A DNA stretch of 64,000 bases. Source: Monosiga brevicollis MX1 (taxonomy: Eukaryota; Opisthokonta; Choanoflagellata; Craspedida; Salpingoecidae). The position numbers and the translations under genes are program-made. The number at the start of each line of letters is the position of its first letter. The first letter of the stretch is position 1. A model generated the notes under the pieces. The model did not search any database, was not told the origin of the DNA, and saw nothing but the letters and a program-made list of their open reading frames with translations. Of the stretch, positions 34,901 to 47,185 are shown one piece after another. The stretch is from assembly GCF_000002865.3 (NCBI RefSeq), contig NW_001865052.1:805068-869067 (forward strand). Direction: 5' to 3'.

Positions 34901-36915
34901 TACTCCAAGAATGTACGGCAACCCGACCATGAAAAACTCTCTTTTGGAGATCAATCGCCTCGTTCGGATGCAGCAAACCCAAGTCTTGCACAAACTTTGA
35001 CCATGAGGTGAGGGAGCGTGCGCGCAATGACTAGATGCTTGATCTGGAGCAGAGCTTCTATGGTCTGGCATTCGTTCGTTTTAGTCAGGCGCGAGCGCGA
35101 CAGTCAAACGCCAAGATCACCAAGTATGACAAGGGTCGTGCTGTACAATCGACTTGCTTTGATAAGGCGGGCCCAGTCGCGCACTTCCACCGTTCGCACG
35201 CTCATGCGTCGCAAGATGGGCTACAACCAGGTGTCAAGCGCCCGACCAGAATTTGGTGAGAACTTGAGAGCCGCCGACAATCTACCGTGCTGCGCTCCCA
35301 GCCGAGTAGCTCGCGTGGATTGGTTATCGCACCATCAGGTTGGCGACGCCACGCAGTTGATTTCGCAGCATATTGAGCGTGTCAGTTGCTGCCGGGCTTG
35401 CCAGTGCGCTGACAATGTCGTGACGCTGGTCCAGGACCACCTGATCCTGTAACGGTTGCCGAAACCATGTGCGCAGCAAGCTGCAGGCTCAGTAGTGAGC
35501 GTGAATGCAGGTGATCCCATCAAGCTGGCAGTGACAATTGCAAATAGTATTGTCTTAAAGACCTACCGAGTACCCATGGGCGTCTGCAGGGCCAGAGTGG
35601 CATTAGCATGAACCGCAGTGTTACTGTCACGACCTGATGCAGACGTACCTTGGTAAAGTTCATCATGCCAAAAAGCGACAGACCTTCCTTGCAGCCCCCT
35701 GCTTTGAAGGAGGAAGGATGGGACTCGCGGCTGAAGATGGCCAGTGCACTACACCAATATCAAAGACCGTTGACTGAGCCAGCAAAAAAAGTTACAAACA
35801 TCGCAAAGCACACACGAGCCCACACCTGAAACAATCAGCGTCCATGAACATAATTTTTGGAAATGCACGCAAGCGCAGACTGGATAGGCGCAGTGAGGGC
35901 TGCTCGAGGCTTAACTCAGCTCCGATGCGGTGCTTTTCGCATTGGCCTACGCGATTTGGCAGTAAGCTCTCAACTGAGCCCTCCCTTCAGGCACGCAAGC
36001 TGGCAGCAAGCAAACTCACGAAGCATAGCACCTAGGACTCCAACGGTGCGCCAATCTTCGTGCTTTAGGGCGGCGAGTGCAGCCTGGTTAGCACTGGAGG
36101 CTGGTAAAGAAGATTGCAGCACGCGCTCGCCCGATCGTGCATCCAAATCCATCTTTGGAATGACACGCACCGCACTCTGCCGACCAGATCCATCTACAGT
36201 TCAAGGTTGCCAGCAATGCCAATGTATGAATGAGGGCGGAGGAGTACTTGCTGGACAGAGCTTCAGGCCTTTCTCACAAGGCACTCACCCTGGGCATTTT
36301 CACTGGCCAGGTCTTTGGCAAGATTGGCATTGCCGGCATTGGTGTAAATGCAAATGGGCTTGTAGGCAACCAAGAGGCTTTGGAGGAGGCTGCGGCTGAA
36401 GGGGGAGCATTGGTAGCCCTCGAGCAATTGGCTTTCCGTGTAATACGCTGCCATAGTCATGTGGGACTGATGTACCCATAGAGTCACGTGAATCTAGCGC
36501 CCGCAGGGATGGTTAAGATAGCATTGGTCCATTGGTCGACAGCATTTACATTCCACATTCAGACGGTTAATCGCGGAGATCCATGTCATGGGTCCATCGG
36601 ACGAGAGCAGACATTGATTCCCACCTCGTTTGCGTATTGTTCTTCGTCGGGTTCCGTGTCCTCAGGATCCCCCTGCAGGGCAAGCAGAGGTCGTTTGGCT
36701 ACCGGGGCATGGGGCCCGGTTGCGGACGAGTTGGTGGCATGGCGGGGGGGCGGGGCGGGCTCACGCGCAGGCGACGGCATCGCAACGCCGATATTGGAGG
36801 ATGCCATGGAGCTGGCGGGTGTTGTTGTGGTGGATGCTGAACTATGACGAAACCGCGCCAAGCCTCGGCGCCCTGCACGGGGGCGGGCTTGCAGCGGGTT
36901 GGAGGGGGTCGCCAT
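31918..36915 (-). CDS. MSH5: MutS homologue MSH5, meiotic recombination
   Basis: Partner of MSH4 in stabilising meiotic crossover intermediates. ATG 36915 opens a Pro/Ser-rich start ending in acidic DPEDTEPDEEQYANE, then HMTMAAYYTESQLLEGYQC and PICIYTNAGNANLAKDLA. Further exons match human MSH5 in order: LREFACCQLACLKGGL near 36000; ALAIFSRESHPSSFKAGG then CKEGLSLFGMMNFTK near 35650-35750; ARHPLLAQLLPGQFL near 33580; Walker A VITGPNGSGK spliced to SVYLKQVALAVYMAHIG; FVPATRAKIPIVDRILTRVA; FHLDVRQMAKALTLSTPQSL with Walker B VVVDEFGK; TNPDDGAALAAAVLRAFVMR; TTHYLDIVKRRLLPDSPL; and VAEGVADSSNACAMVLAAGI. ATPase motifs look intact. The N-terminal mismatch-binding domain of MutS is absent, as in MSH5. 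At least 15 exons. The exact C-terminus (stop at 31918 or near 31980) is unsettled. Confidence 0.9.
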
Positions 36916-37499
36916 ATCGAGGAGGGTAACTGACTCCAGTGCGAGGCTTGGCCCGTGTCTGCTACCACAAAGTTGGACTCTCCCAGCAGCCTTCTTGCCT
37001 CTGCATGAAGCACAGCCACGCCCTGCCTTTTGTTGTGTGCTCGACGGGTCAGATGAGAAAACTGCTTCTCACACTGACTGACATGTGACTTTGTGTCTGT
37101 CCGTGAATTGTCGACAAAACAGCAGCTTTTTGGCGGGAAACTCTAGGTTATGGATCTGATTTTGATGATGATGTCTAAAAAATACAATGTCATAATCATA
37201 GTGATGGAACGGAGCGTATACAAAGACATGGTGGGTGGGTCATCATGCATGAACATTGAAACGGCAGCAACATGCGATGCGCCACATACAACCATCGCCA
37301 CCTCCCCCTTTTGGAGATGATTTTCGAAGCCAGGAGTGGATCCTGAGAAGTCATGAAACAAGGGAACCCGGTGGGTCTCATACAGTCATGCTCAGCGTGT
37401 GAATCTGAAACAAAAAAAGGGTTGAACAAAGCCCCCACCCACAAAGGTGAAGGCGCTCAGGGGCTTGCTGGCTAGTGAGTTTATGGGCCGGTGTTCGAC
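36916..37499. other. Intergenic region between two minus-strand genes
   Basis: About 580 bp between the RBR ligase stop and the MSH5 start. It should contain the MSH5 promoter and the RBR 3' UTR. There is an AT-rich patch at 37150-37200 but no supported gene. Confidence 0.55.
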
Positions 37500-39269
37500 T
37501 CAAGCCACCGAGTCCATCTCGACTGAATGCGGCTGGTTTGCAATGGCAAGTGTTGAGGTCGGGGTTGGTGCTGCGGCTGGGACCGGAGTCGACGTCAGCT
37601 CGGGTGTGGGCATGATATCAGACTGGCTTTCTGAGCTCACGGCGTTGGCCTCAGGGTCAGGGTCGGGGCGCGGCAGACAACACTGACGTCCTTTGAGAGC
37701 AAGAGCATACACCTAGGCCAGTGCACAATGCATGAGCTTGATGCGCGCAGGGAAGACATGTGCCGGCGCGCAGACGCAAACCTCTTCAACAGGAAGCTGG
37801 ATGTAGGCAAAGACTGCTCCCCGAACGGCAAAGCACGCCAAGCCCACCGTGGCGCCCTGATGTGCCACATCAATGATGTTTGGCAATATTAGCTGGCAGC
37901 AGCAAGGTCGAAGCAGAACCGACAAGTCTACTTACCGGGACGAGAATGATGAGACTCAAAAGGCCATAGCCCAGAGCACGGAAAAATCTAATGGTGATGG
38001 GGCAGTCATTAATACAAGGCACAGGGAGACGTGAGTAAACCGAGAAGACCACCCGTGGTCACACCCGAGTGAAAGTTCATGCACACGGCCGAGGTACCTT
38101 CGCAACCGTGATAGTTCCATACGGCGGCTGGTGCGCCAATCTTCGACCATCACGGCAATGGGCGTCAGGGCCGCTGAAAGAGGCACGATGGCCGCAGCAC
38201 CCGCCAGGACCAGTGGAAAGGTGATTGGAGCCGACCGCCGGTAGGCTTGTATCTTCTCCCGGTTCCAGCGCTGTCGACCATACATGGTGCAGCCTCCCAA
38301 CGAAAAGTAGTGGCTCAGGCCGTGCGTATAGAGTCGTTTGCCACAAAGCCAGCAAAACTCGGTCCTACAAGAGGGGGCATGAGAGTGCCGGCATGAGGTC
38401 AGAAGGGCGCTGGCTGCAAGTGGCCTGCAGACTAGGCATGCAGGTGGGCCACCAGCCTGTTGCTCTGGGTCCTGCAAGGGTTGTGCAAGGTTGGGTACAC
38501 ACCGACAAATGGTACAGCTGATGGCATTGCAACTCTCTGGATCCACTTTGAAGATGGGAGTGGCACACTGTGGGCAGCAGGTGGTCGAGATCGCAAGCCG
38601 GCCCATTAGTTGGGGATAGTTTTTGGGACCAAGCCTGGCGTCAACGGGTTGGGCAGGACGTACAGTCGGACAAGGCTTGGTGTGCTCGGCGTCGTGGTAC
38701 TGACAGGGCTCCCCGGGGTGGGCGGGCTGCCGACATTTGAAGCAAAACTCGTGGTGGCACACTTGGCACTGGATGGGACCTCGTCGTCGCAGGAAGCGCT
38801 TGGTGCAAATGACGGCCCAGGAACAATTGGGATGGGGACAAAAGCGAGCATCGGGAATTCGTTGCAAAGCGCGGCGAAGGCCATAGATTTGCATTTTCTC
38901 CAGCATGTCTGGGCGATCGCGCAGCACCTCGCACACAATGTCCAAAGGAACCTCGGCCGAGCATCCAAAGCTGTATCGTTGAGACAAAGAAGAGAGGAGA
39001 AAGATGAGCGTCTCAAACCAGAGCGCAAGAGGCAGGGCTGCATGCACCAGGGGCGAGAGAACCGACCAGGGCACCGGAACGAAGCTGCGGGCGATATCGT
39101 TGCAAAACGCTGCACAAGCACAAGCCGAGCAGGCCTGATGACCACAATCCAGGGAGATGTTGACGTGATTCTCCATGCAGATATCACACGTCGGCGGCGC
39201 CGACGCCATCGGCACCACCGCACCCTCCGCCATGGCGTCTGGCCCAATCACCACCCCAGCCTCTGGCAT
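37500..39269 (-). CDS. RBR E3 ubiquitin ligase with membrane segments, RNF19-like
   Basis: Transfers ubiquitin by a RING-HECT hybrid route. Exon 1 (39269-39067; ATG gives MPEAGVVIGPDAMAEG) begins RING1: CDICMENHVNISLDCGHQAC. Splicing over a 96-bp intron (39066-38971) creates PCFGC and so completes the last zinc pair, before VPLDIVCEVLRDRPDMLEKM. The IBR domain follows: RFCPHPNCSWAVICTKRF, IQCQVCHHEFCFKCRQPAHP. RING2 is CCPQCATPIFKVDPESCNAI plus TEFCWLCGKRLYTHGLSHYF, joined by splicing; the likely catalytic Cys is in ESCNAI. Two hydrophobic blocks come next (ITFPLVLAGAAAIVPLSAAL; ALGYGLLSLIILVPV), as in the RNF19A/B family, then a Pro/Ala/Thr-rich tail. The stop TGA is at 37500-37502. Probably anchored in the ER or another endomembrane. 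Confidence 0.88.
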
Positions 39270-39358
39270 CTTGACCAAGTCAACCTCTCAGGTAGTGCCC
39301 TTTTCACGCCCCCGCCCCCTCACTCGCCTCTCTGGTGTCCGTGCGCGCGATTGGGAAA

Positions 39359-39362
<4 letters not shown>

Positions 39363-39399
<37 letters not shown>

Positions 39400-40136
39400 G
39401 CAAGAGAGTGCAAAAAGCCAACTTTGGACCACAATCCGTCGAATGTAAATTAGCCTCCCCCAAATTGCAATTGATGTTTTTTCATCTTTGTTCACATTAC
39501 GCCTTTGTCACACGGTTAGATGACGACGTTTACGATATTAATGCTGATATCAGTGTAAAGTCAAGCAAAGTTTATGTATGAAAATACGGAGAAAATGAAG
39601 CCACCAATCTCCCAGCACAAATAGGGCGCAAAAGGTTAAAAACAGTGGGGGCAAAGCCTCTCTCTCTCCTCTCTTTTGCTGCGCTCTCTCTCTCGATTTT
39701 TTTTTTGCTGGGAGGGGCGGCGGACGGAGCTGTCGCGACTGCTGGTGTGTCTAGGATCGCTCTTGGTGTGTTGACCGTTGCGGTTTGGGGGATGGGGGCT
39801 GGATATGGACTGGAGTTGCTAGGCAGAGGTTGTGGGTGGGAGAGAGGCAAAAAGGCTCGGATCGCATTTGTTTTCGCTGGGTGTCATGTGTCATTCTGCT
39901 TCTGCTGCTGCTGCTGCTTCTTCGCTCGCACTGCCAAACGGATTTGCTGAATGATTTTGCCCTCTCATGCACCATCGCCTTTCGATGTAGTATTGCCAAG
40001 CTGCCACAGTACTCGGCACGCCTATGCTTGTCAGTCGATCGCGGCAAATGGGACTCTTGGCTTTGTTTTTCTCAAGGCCGTGGTCCTTGAACACGGGCTG
40101 GAAGCATACGCGAAAGATCGCACTACCCACACACTC
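39363..40136. other. Divergent spacer with (GA)n tract
   Basis: A GA repeat covers 39363-39397. The rest of the 870-bp interval between the divergent RBR ligase (start 39269) and the transporter (start 40137) has a CT-rich block at 39658-39690 and CTG repeats near 39902-39916. No gene is supported; presumed bidirectional promoter. Confidence 0.6.
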
Positions 40137-42942
40137 ATGGCAAACCTGCGCCCCCTGCTCGCCGTGACCGCCCGATCCGTAGGGTAGATGGCTGAGCCAT
40201 CGTGTGGAAGTCATTAACACACATTCACCCCCATCAGCACATTCTTCCCTGCTTCAAACATGGCGTATGGATTCTGATCTTCGTCCATCGACCAATCGGC
40301 CTGCCATTCTTTTTTTGATGCTCTTTTTGCGCCCTTTTCTTTCAGGCTTGAAGGAGACATTTCATTGCAATCGCCCTTTGAGGCTTTCCGCGAGCCCGAG
40401 TTGGGCGAGCGTCAGGGATCAAGCACCGACCATGTCGTCGCCCCTGCAGCACACACCCTCTACCTCGATGATGCCTACGTAGGCCTGCCTGCACTTCGTG
40501 ACAAAGAATCGACTGGCTGGGGGGTGCCCCCTGAGTTCCCGAGGCGTGAATCGTTAACCTCTGCTCTGGCACGCACCTCTTGCACCCGCTCCTTGCGCTC
40601 CGTCGTCCTCATAGGGGGGAGATTCTTTTGTGGGTGGCGGCAGCGGCAGCACTATGGAGGAGTTTCTCATTGCTGATAGCGAGGATGTGAGCGCATTCGG
40701 CGGGATTGCCCCACGATCCTGGGCCTTTCCCGTGCCTGCGATTGCTGACCACTTGACCAACTCATGCTTAGGGTGTCACGATCCTGGAGAAGGTTAATAA
40801 CGGTACTAGCACGCTGGCCGGAGCCTCAGCCAACATGATCAATTCGATTGTGGGTGCTGGAATCATTGGTACGAGGGTGCTGCTTGCTTGCACTCTTCCT
40901 TCTTTTTTTTGCCCATCCCACCCTTTCCTCTCCCACCGTCATCCTCCACATCCACACAAGCGAGCCTCACCACGTGTAAACGATGAACTTTGGCGCTCGC
41001 CTTGGATAGGCATGCCTTTTGCGCTTCGCGAGGCCGGCTTTGGCTTTGGTATTTGCCTGATTGTGATCATGGGATACATTACCGACTTTAGTGTGCGAAC
41101 GCTCGTGGCTAGCGGGCTTGCTTGTAACAAACCCGTCTATCAGGACATGGTGCTGGTGGCCACGGGCAAATGGGGCTTCAATGCTCTCTCCTTTGGCCAA
41201 TTCTTCTTCCCCATCTTTGGAATGATTGCCTACGGCATCATCGTGGGCCAGACATTGCCCAAGGTGGGCTTGCACAGCGTCGCTCCTGCCCACGCTGGCA
41301 GGCATCCCCCAACGCCGGGTCTTTGAAGTGCTGGCCTGCGCCAACCGCTTATCCTCGTCTGATTTGAAAAACAGGTGTTTCACGCCATTTGGGGCCAAAG
41401 CTTCTTGGACGATCGCCATGCCGTCATTGCCATCTTCACCCTGGTCCTGATGATGCCGCTCTCCATGCAAAAGGTACGACCCCATTCGCAAAAGAATACA
41501 AGAGTCTGAGCACGCCCGCCGGCTGACGACGGCCTGTGCTACCTCAATCCTGATTTTTTTTTTCTGGTCCAACCTGTTGTAGCGCCTCGAGTCGCTTGCC
41601 CGCTGGTCGGCGCTTGCGCTCTTTGGCGTGTGCGTCTTGGTCCTCATCGTGATTATCGAAGGTTGGCTCCAGTCGCCATCACACAAGAGTTGACACGGAT
41701 TTTCCTGCGTTTCCATCTCATTGGCAGCTGCTTTGCAGGTTCACGGGTACCGCACCCGCCCAACCGTGGCAATGTTGACTCTTTCTTCCAGCCCCACTTT
41801 GTGCAGGTAGTAATCCGCCGTATCACTTGATCGCTGGTGGTGAGCACGGAGCCAAGAACTCCCATCAAGGGCTGTTTCGCCCTTGCCTCACATCTAACCA
41901 CAAATTTAGGCGATCGGCGTCATGGCCTTTGCCTATGTCATGCATCATAACGCCTTTTTGATTTATGCCTCGCTCAAGGATACCTCGATGAAAAAGTAAG
42001 AAGATCGGCCCCCTTCTTCCGGGAGAGCAGGCTGCCCGCTGTCTCGTTTGCGCCTGCTGCCCAGTCTCATGCTCAATGTCAAACCCAGATTTGCCAAGGT
42101 GACCCACCTTTCTGTTGTGGTCGCGGCCACCATGAGCATCGCTCTGGGCGTGGGCGGATTCTATCCTTTCGGACACGAAACCAAAGGTGGGCTCGATAAC
42201 TACGCACAAACTGAGGGTACAAATGAGTTCCAGCATGCTTTGCTTATCCTGACAATCGCACGGATCACTGCCATGCCCATGTGCCGGCAATGCCCGACCA
42301 GATGACGTGCTGGACAACTTTGCGGACGACAACTCGGCAGCCAACGCGGCGCGATTCTTTTTTGCTCTCGCTATCATGTTGACGTATCCCATCGAGTGTT
42401 TTGTTGCGCGCGAGGTTATTGAGAATTACTTCTTCTCGGAGCAGCAGCCTCCGAGTGACTTGCGACACTATACCGTGTCGGCGGGAATTTGTCTGTTTTG
42501 CATGTCCGTCTCGATGATTTTTGAGGATCTAGGAGTGGTGCTGGAGGTACGTCTGTGCCTGGGAAGGGCGATGGTGCCTTGAAGCACAAAAAGAGGCTCT
42601 CAAACACCCATGCCTTGTTCCCGCACTCACTTTGGTGTGGCTGATGGGTCTGTGGCCCATAGCTCAATGGTATCGTCAATGCCAACTTGATTGCGTTTAT
42701 CCTTCCTGGTAAGCTTTTGCGCCCATGGGTATTCAGGTGTCCAGTGGTAACTTGCGCAGCCCGTTTGTTCTAACATGTCAATTCTGCTCGCGCTGGCAGG
42801 CTTGTCCGGGGCCATCCTTCTGGAAGGAGATCGATGGTATAAGGGCCAGCGGCTTGGGCCTTCAATCCTGGCCGGCTTTGGCTTTGTGCTTTTAATCTTT
42901 GGTGTTATTCTTGTGATCCTCGAACAGACCGACACGGCCTAG
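40137..42942 (+). CDS. Amino acid transporter, SLC38/AVT family
   Basis: Sodium- or proton-coupled amino acid transporter of the APC superfamily (AAAP), likely about 11 membrane helices. A 13-exon model joins in phase throughout: 40137-40183, 40346-40478, 40615-40686, 40772-40868, 41010-41263, 41375-41473, 41583-41661, 41739-41806, 41910-41995, 42089-42186, 42302-42546, 42663-42708, 42800-42942. The cytosolic N-terminus (about 95 residues) is followed by ANMINSIVGAGIIGMPFALR, the family's first helix signature. Others: FFPIFGMIAYGIIVGQTLPK, IGVMAFAYVMHHNAFLIYAS (the helix-5/6 motif), LSVVVAATMSIALGVGGFYP, FFFALAIMLTYPIECFVARE, and a last helix LAGFGFVLLIFGVILVIL. It is closest to the SLC38A7-11/yeast AVT group by eye; substrate and compartment (plasma membrane or lysosome) cannot be told. 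Confidence 0.92.
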
Positions 42943-43718
42943 CGTGACCCAAAACCTACCCATCTACAAACCCATCTACCTACTTTTCGACCCGAATTTA
43001 GATGCAATAGTTGCTGCTCACCTTTGTCATGGCAGCTCGCCTCCAGCCGTTGCCGTGATCATTGCACGTACACCTTGAGTCGGCACACCCGTCACTGCCA
43101 GGACGTTCCTCCTCCGAATAGGATTGTCAGTCGGATTCCCCCACAACCCTCTGCCCTTGTCAAGAAAGAAATGAAAAAAAGAAAGAAAGCAAGCAAGCAG
43201 CAAGCGAAAAGAATGATGGCGAAGTCAGTGAAGAACTGAGAACTCGATAGAAACCAGAGGAAGAAAAGCACATGGCCACCACGTTGATGACAGTAACCAA
43301 GGCCACTCTCTCTCAAAAAAATCATTCATTTTTCTCACTTTATGTCTGCTTAGCGGCTTTGGGCGGTCTGCCTCATCGACGGCCGACGACATTGGACCTC
43401 GTGGCAATCGCAACGGGCGCCAACTGGTGTACTGGGGCTTGTTCGAGGCAGGAGTGAATGCATTTTCACATCTGAAGTTTCCTAGCAAGGCCTTGAAGCT
43501 CTGGGGTCCAGCTTCTGGACTCCTGTTTTTGCCACCACTCTGTCATATTCGTGTTGTTAGGGCCACATATCCGGACCTGGCGCTCAACCGAGCGGACGAC
43601 TCTTCCAAGCACACACACTTTTTTTTTTTTTTTTTGATTCGGTGCTTGCCCCTTGACTTTTTGGCGCTTCGACTGGGGCACAGATTGTGGTCGCGTTTGG
43701 ACGCTCTGACCAGACGAC
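42943..43718. other. Intergenic region upstream of the TRAF-like gene
   Basis: About 775 bp between tandem plus-strand genes. It has an A/AAG-rich block at 43165-43205 and a T-run at 43619-43635. Open readings exist but none has family or splice support. It should hold the transporter 3' UTR and the promoter of the next gene. Confidence 0.5.
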
Positions 43719-46343
43719 ATGGTCGAGTCACTAGAAGAACTCAAGCACTCACCCGCGTGCCAGCCCAAAGAATATGTCAAGTCGACCTTCTCAGTCGAGA
43801 ACCTGACGTGCAACATCTGCCTCGAGCTGGCGACCAAACCGTATCAATGTGCCAGCTGCCAGGCACTCTTTGGTGGACCGTGTCTTGCCATGGCCTTGGA
43901 GACCCGCGACACTTGCCCCAGCTGCCGCGCCACCATGATGCCCATCGCCAGCGGCATTCTCTTAAACCGTGCTCTAGTCCAAATTGCCAGCGAAATTACC
44001 ATGTGCTGCCCCCACACCGAGCATGGCTGTTCAGCCGTCATCCGCGTCACCGAAGTTGATGATCACCTCGCCAATAATTGTACCATGCGCGTCGAAAAAT
44101 GTCCGCACGCTGGCTGCGACTTTTCAGGTGTTGCACAGGAAGTCGCAAAACATAAGGTCAGGCCGCCTTCTTCACTGCTCTCAAACCGACACACTTGCAC
44201 CACATGCTTGCCCACATACGCCTCCAATTCACCCTAAGCCCTCCTTCCTTTGCGCGTGGCCGACCTTTTCTTCTGTTTTGTTGTGCCTTTTTGATATCTT
44301 TAGAAAAGCTGCAAGTATCGATGGCTCAAATGCCCCAACGGATGCCGTGCTGATGATTTGACAGAGGATACACTTAAGCGTCACCTTGACGCGCTTTGCC
44401 CTGAAATGCTCGTCTACTGCCCTGAAGGCTGTGGGGCTCGCTTGCGCCGCCGTGATTTCCTCGAGCATTCATGTCCTTCTCACCTGGTCAGCCGCCTGCA
44501 GCAACTGGAAGAAGATGTCATCTTCCTCATGCGGCAGGCCCAGACGGCGCGTGACGAACAGCAACAAGCCGAGGCAGCGCTCCAGCGATCAGCCGCCACG
44601 AACCGTGAGCTGCGACGGCGCATGGCTCGTCTCAAAGCAAATCACAGCCTCAAGAATGCCAAGCAGACGCTTGAAGTCATGCGCAAACAAATTCGCAAAG
44701 GCGACGCAGACGCCGCCGTGGGCTTTTTCCAGGTGGTGCAACGCAACCTCCTGCCCCAGGAGCAGGACGCTAGCCTCTTGAAGGAAGCCAACGGTTATTT
44801 GGCACGGGCTGCCGGCATTGGTCACCCCTTGGCTCTTGTCACAATTGGACACAAACTGCGTCGCGTGACCCAGCTTGTAAATAATGACGTGGCCGTGGGC
44901 CGGTTTGGCGCCTTTTTAGACCTTGACAACTTTCTTTCCCAATTTGTCAAGCACGTGGCTCGCCCCCATTACCACCGTTTGCTCCAACAATATCTCGCCG
45001 TCGTGGATAGCTTGCACGGCACTGCGGCCACTCACCGCTCGGGCACCGGGGGCTCATCTGCCCAAAAAGCCAGCGCGACCTTGCGCGCTGGCCCGGATGA
45101 CAACGGCCAGGCCCGTAAGCGCGCCAAGCGTGTAAGTTCGGATGGCCGTGTGGCGTCAGTCGAGCCCAATGCAGGGCCAGCTGCCCAGGACGTGATTGGA
45201 TCGGCTCCATGGGATAATGTTCCAGTTACCGGGGCGGCGCAGCCCGAAGTCAAGGCGACCACGTCGCAGAAGGCGGGAGTAGCGCTCCTGACGGACAGGG
45301 ATCTACGTGCCATGCGCACCATGCGTGTGGTCTTGGAGCAGCTTGCTGTGCATCGGCGCGCTGGAACGTCTTCGCGCCTGGACTTTGTCAAGCAATTAAA
45401 GCTCAAGATTGATATTTTGGAGGCACAACTGCGCTTGGCCTCGAACACTGCTCATGCCTGGATTGAGGACACCTCCCTGGCCGCCCGCCCCCTGGCTGAT
45501 ACGCTGCGCCATGTCTTGGGCAACCTCGCACAGCTCCTGGACGCGGAGGGCACCCACCGCGGTGACTGGTCCAAGTTTATGCTGGCCTCTACCGTAGCAC
45601 CGCGTCCTATTCCGTTGCTCCGCGACCTCTGGCACGCAGGAAACCAGGAAGCGGCTGTGGACATGCTCAGCCAACACATGGGCCGGTCGGTACCACCTGA
45701 ATTGTACATGTCCCTGGGTACTCCGGGCCACGTGGCCATGCTCACCGACTACGAAAATGGCGAGTACGATGATCTGGAGGTGCTTGAGACACTGGCCTAC
45801 CGGGGCCACGAGCGGGCCATGACGCAGCTGGGCGTGGATCACCTCGAGGGTGCACACGTGACAGCTGCTCTCCACTGGGGCCAGATGGCAGCTAGCCAGG
45901 GTGATCCACGAGGTATGGCCATTTATGCGGATAGCCTCTTCAAGTTTATGCACAGCCCCCGGGAGGAGGATCGGCGTCGCGTCGAGTACTGGTCACGCAT
46001 GGCCTTTGAGGCCGACAACGCCGACCTATACATTTGCTACATTCGCGCCAAGGTGTTGTTGGGTGGGATTGGCATCGAGCGTGACCTGGTCCAGGGTCGT
46101 GAGCTGCTGCAGCAGGTCGCGGCTCCGCCGTCCAATCGCTTGCAGACACGGGCAAACGCCCGGCTTGCTGCACTGGATCGCAACCGGGTCCCCGACTATG
46201 ACACGGACGATGACGATGACGTGATGGATGCTGTCGCTCGGGAGGAGGACGAGGAGTACGATGATGACTACGATTCCCTGGAAGAGGAAGTCCATGGCCA
46301 AATGTCCTCTGAATCGGATACTCACGACGATGATTTTGCATGA
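43719..46343 (+). CDS. RING / TRAF-type zinc finger / coiled-coil / Sel1-like repeat protein
   Basis: Likely a ubiquitin ligase or adaptor. Two exons join in phase (43719-44156; 44304-46343), giving about 825 residues. Residues about 30-65 form a TRAF-like RING (LTCNICLELATKPYQCASCQ, FGGPCLAMALETRDTCPSCR), then TRAF zinc fingers: CCPHTEHGCSAVIRVTEVDD, RVEKCPHAGCDFSGVAQEVA, YRWLKCPNGCRADD, VYCPEGCGARLRRRDFLEHS. A heptad-rich coiled coil follows (LQQLEEDVIFLMRQAQTARD onward). Instead of the MATH/TRAF-C domain expected in animal TRAFs, the rest is helical, with Sel1-like units near residues 640-770 (AMTQLGVDHLEGAHVTAALH, WGQMAASQGDPRGMAIYADS, LLGGIGIERDLVQGRELLQQ). The tail is strongly acidic (DTDDDDDVMD, EEDEEYDDDYDSLEEEVHGQ). 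The stop is TGA at 46341-46343. The Sel1 call is moderate, the RING/TRAF part strong. Confidence 0.85.
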
Positions 46344-46709
46344 GTTCTGAGCCCCATAAGCACACACCCAATTCGGAGCTTTTGCTCCATAGGCAAGAGT
46401 GATTTGCAGATGAACTTTTCTCTTCTGTTTGCATGTCCCACTGGTATTCGTCTGAATCTTATCCTAGCTAGTGGTTGCGGGATGGCACAACGGCTTGTGC
46501 GAATGCATTTGTTGAAAGTTGCTTGCGTTTTGGCCTGCTTTTGGCACCGATTTCTGCTTTTTTCTTTTTTCTTTTTTTTTTTGAGTCAAATCGAATCAAG
46601 CCCCACCCTCATGCCTGCAATCCAAGAGCCCACCTGTTCTGTGACTTGTTTTGTTTTTCTGACAACAACGTTACATCAGACTAACTTTTGCTGACAAACT
46701 TCACGCGCT

Positions 46710-46804
<95 letters not shown>

Positions 46805-47185
46805 AATTGAATGAGAGAGGAGAGAGAGAGAGAGCGTCGTTTGACACACCAGCAGCACCAGCGCGTGGAGTCGGAGACTTGGTGTCACGCCGAGGTCAAT
46901 GTCAATCGGCTGTGGTCTTCACGGCTCGTACGGTGTTGTGAATCCCTTGCACCCGAATGTAGGGAGGCGGTTGCTTCGGAGACGTGTGGTTATGCTCGAC
47001 CCTTGCACGCCTCTGCCCTCGTGGTATCGTTAGCTGTCATTCGCGACCATTTGATTTGACCGAAGCTGTGAGTCTTGCAACGCTCGACGCGCCTGACGGT
47101 CCCCAGGCAGCCGCAAACTCGGGTTGATGCGCGAAGAAAAGCCAAGAAAGCGCCTGTGGTAGAACGCATCGACAGATCCGTGACC
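46344..47185. other. Intergenic region with (GA)n tract upstream of the multi-PDZ gene
   Basis: Contains a GA microsatellite at about 46713-46799 with a shorter GA block to about 46835, and a T-run near 46571-46581. No gene is supported. It separates two tandem plus-strand genes and should include the multi-PDZ promoter. Confidence 0.7.

Noticed and set aside
39645-39950. Plus-strand reading with a signal-peptide-like start and a Cys run
   Set aside because: Does not start with ATG, lies in a divergent spacer, and the Cys run is a CTG repeat in another frame. No splice link to the transporter exons could be supported.
40432-40478. ATG at 40432 as the transporter start
   Set aside because: The frame that continues in phase from 40137 through exons 2-4 gives a longer coherent N-terminus; the 40432 ATG is in a different frame from exon 3 onward.
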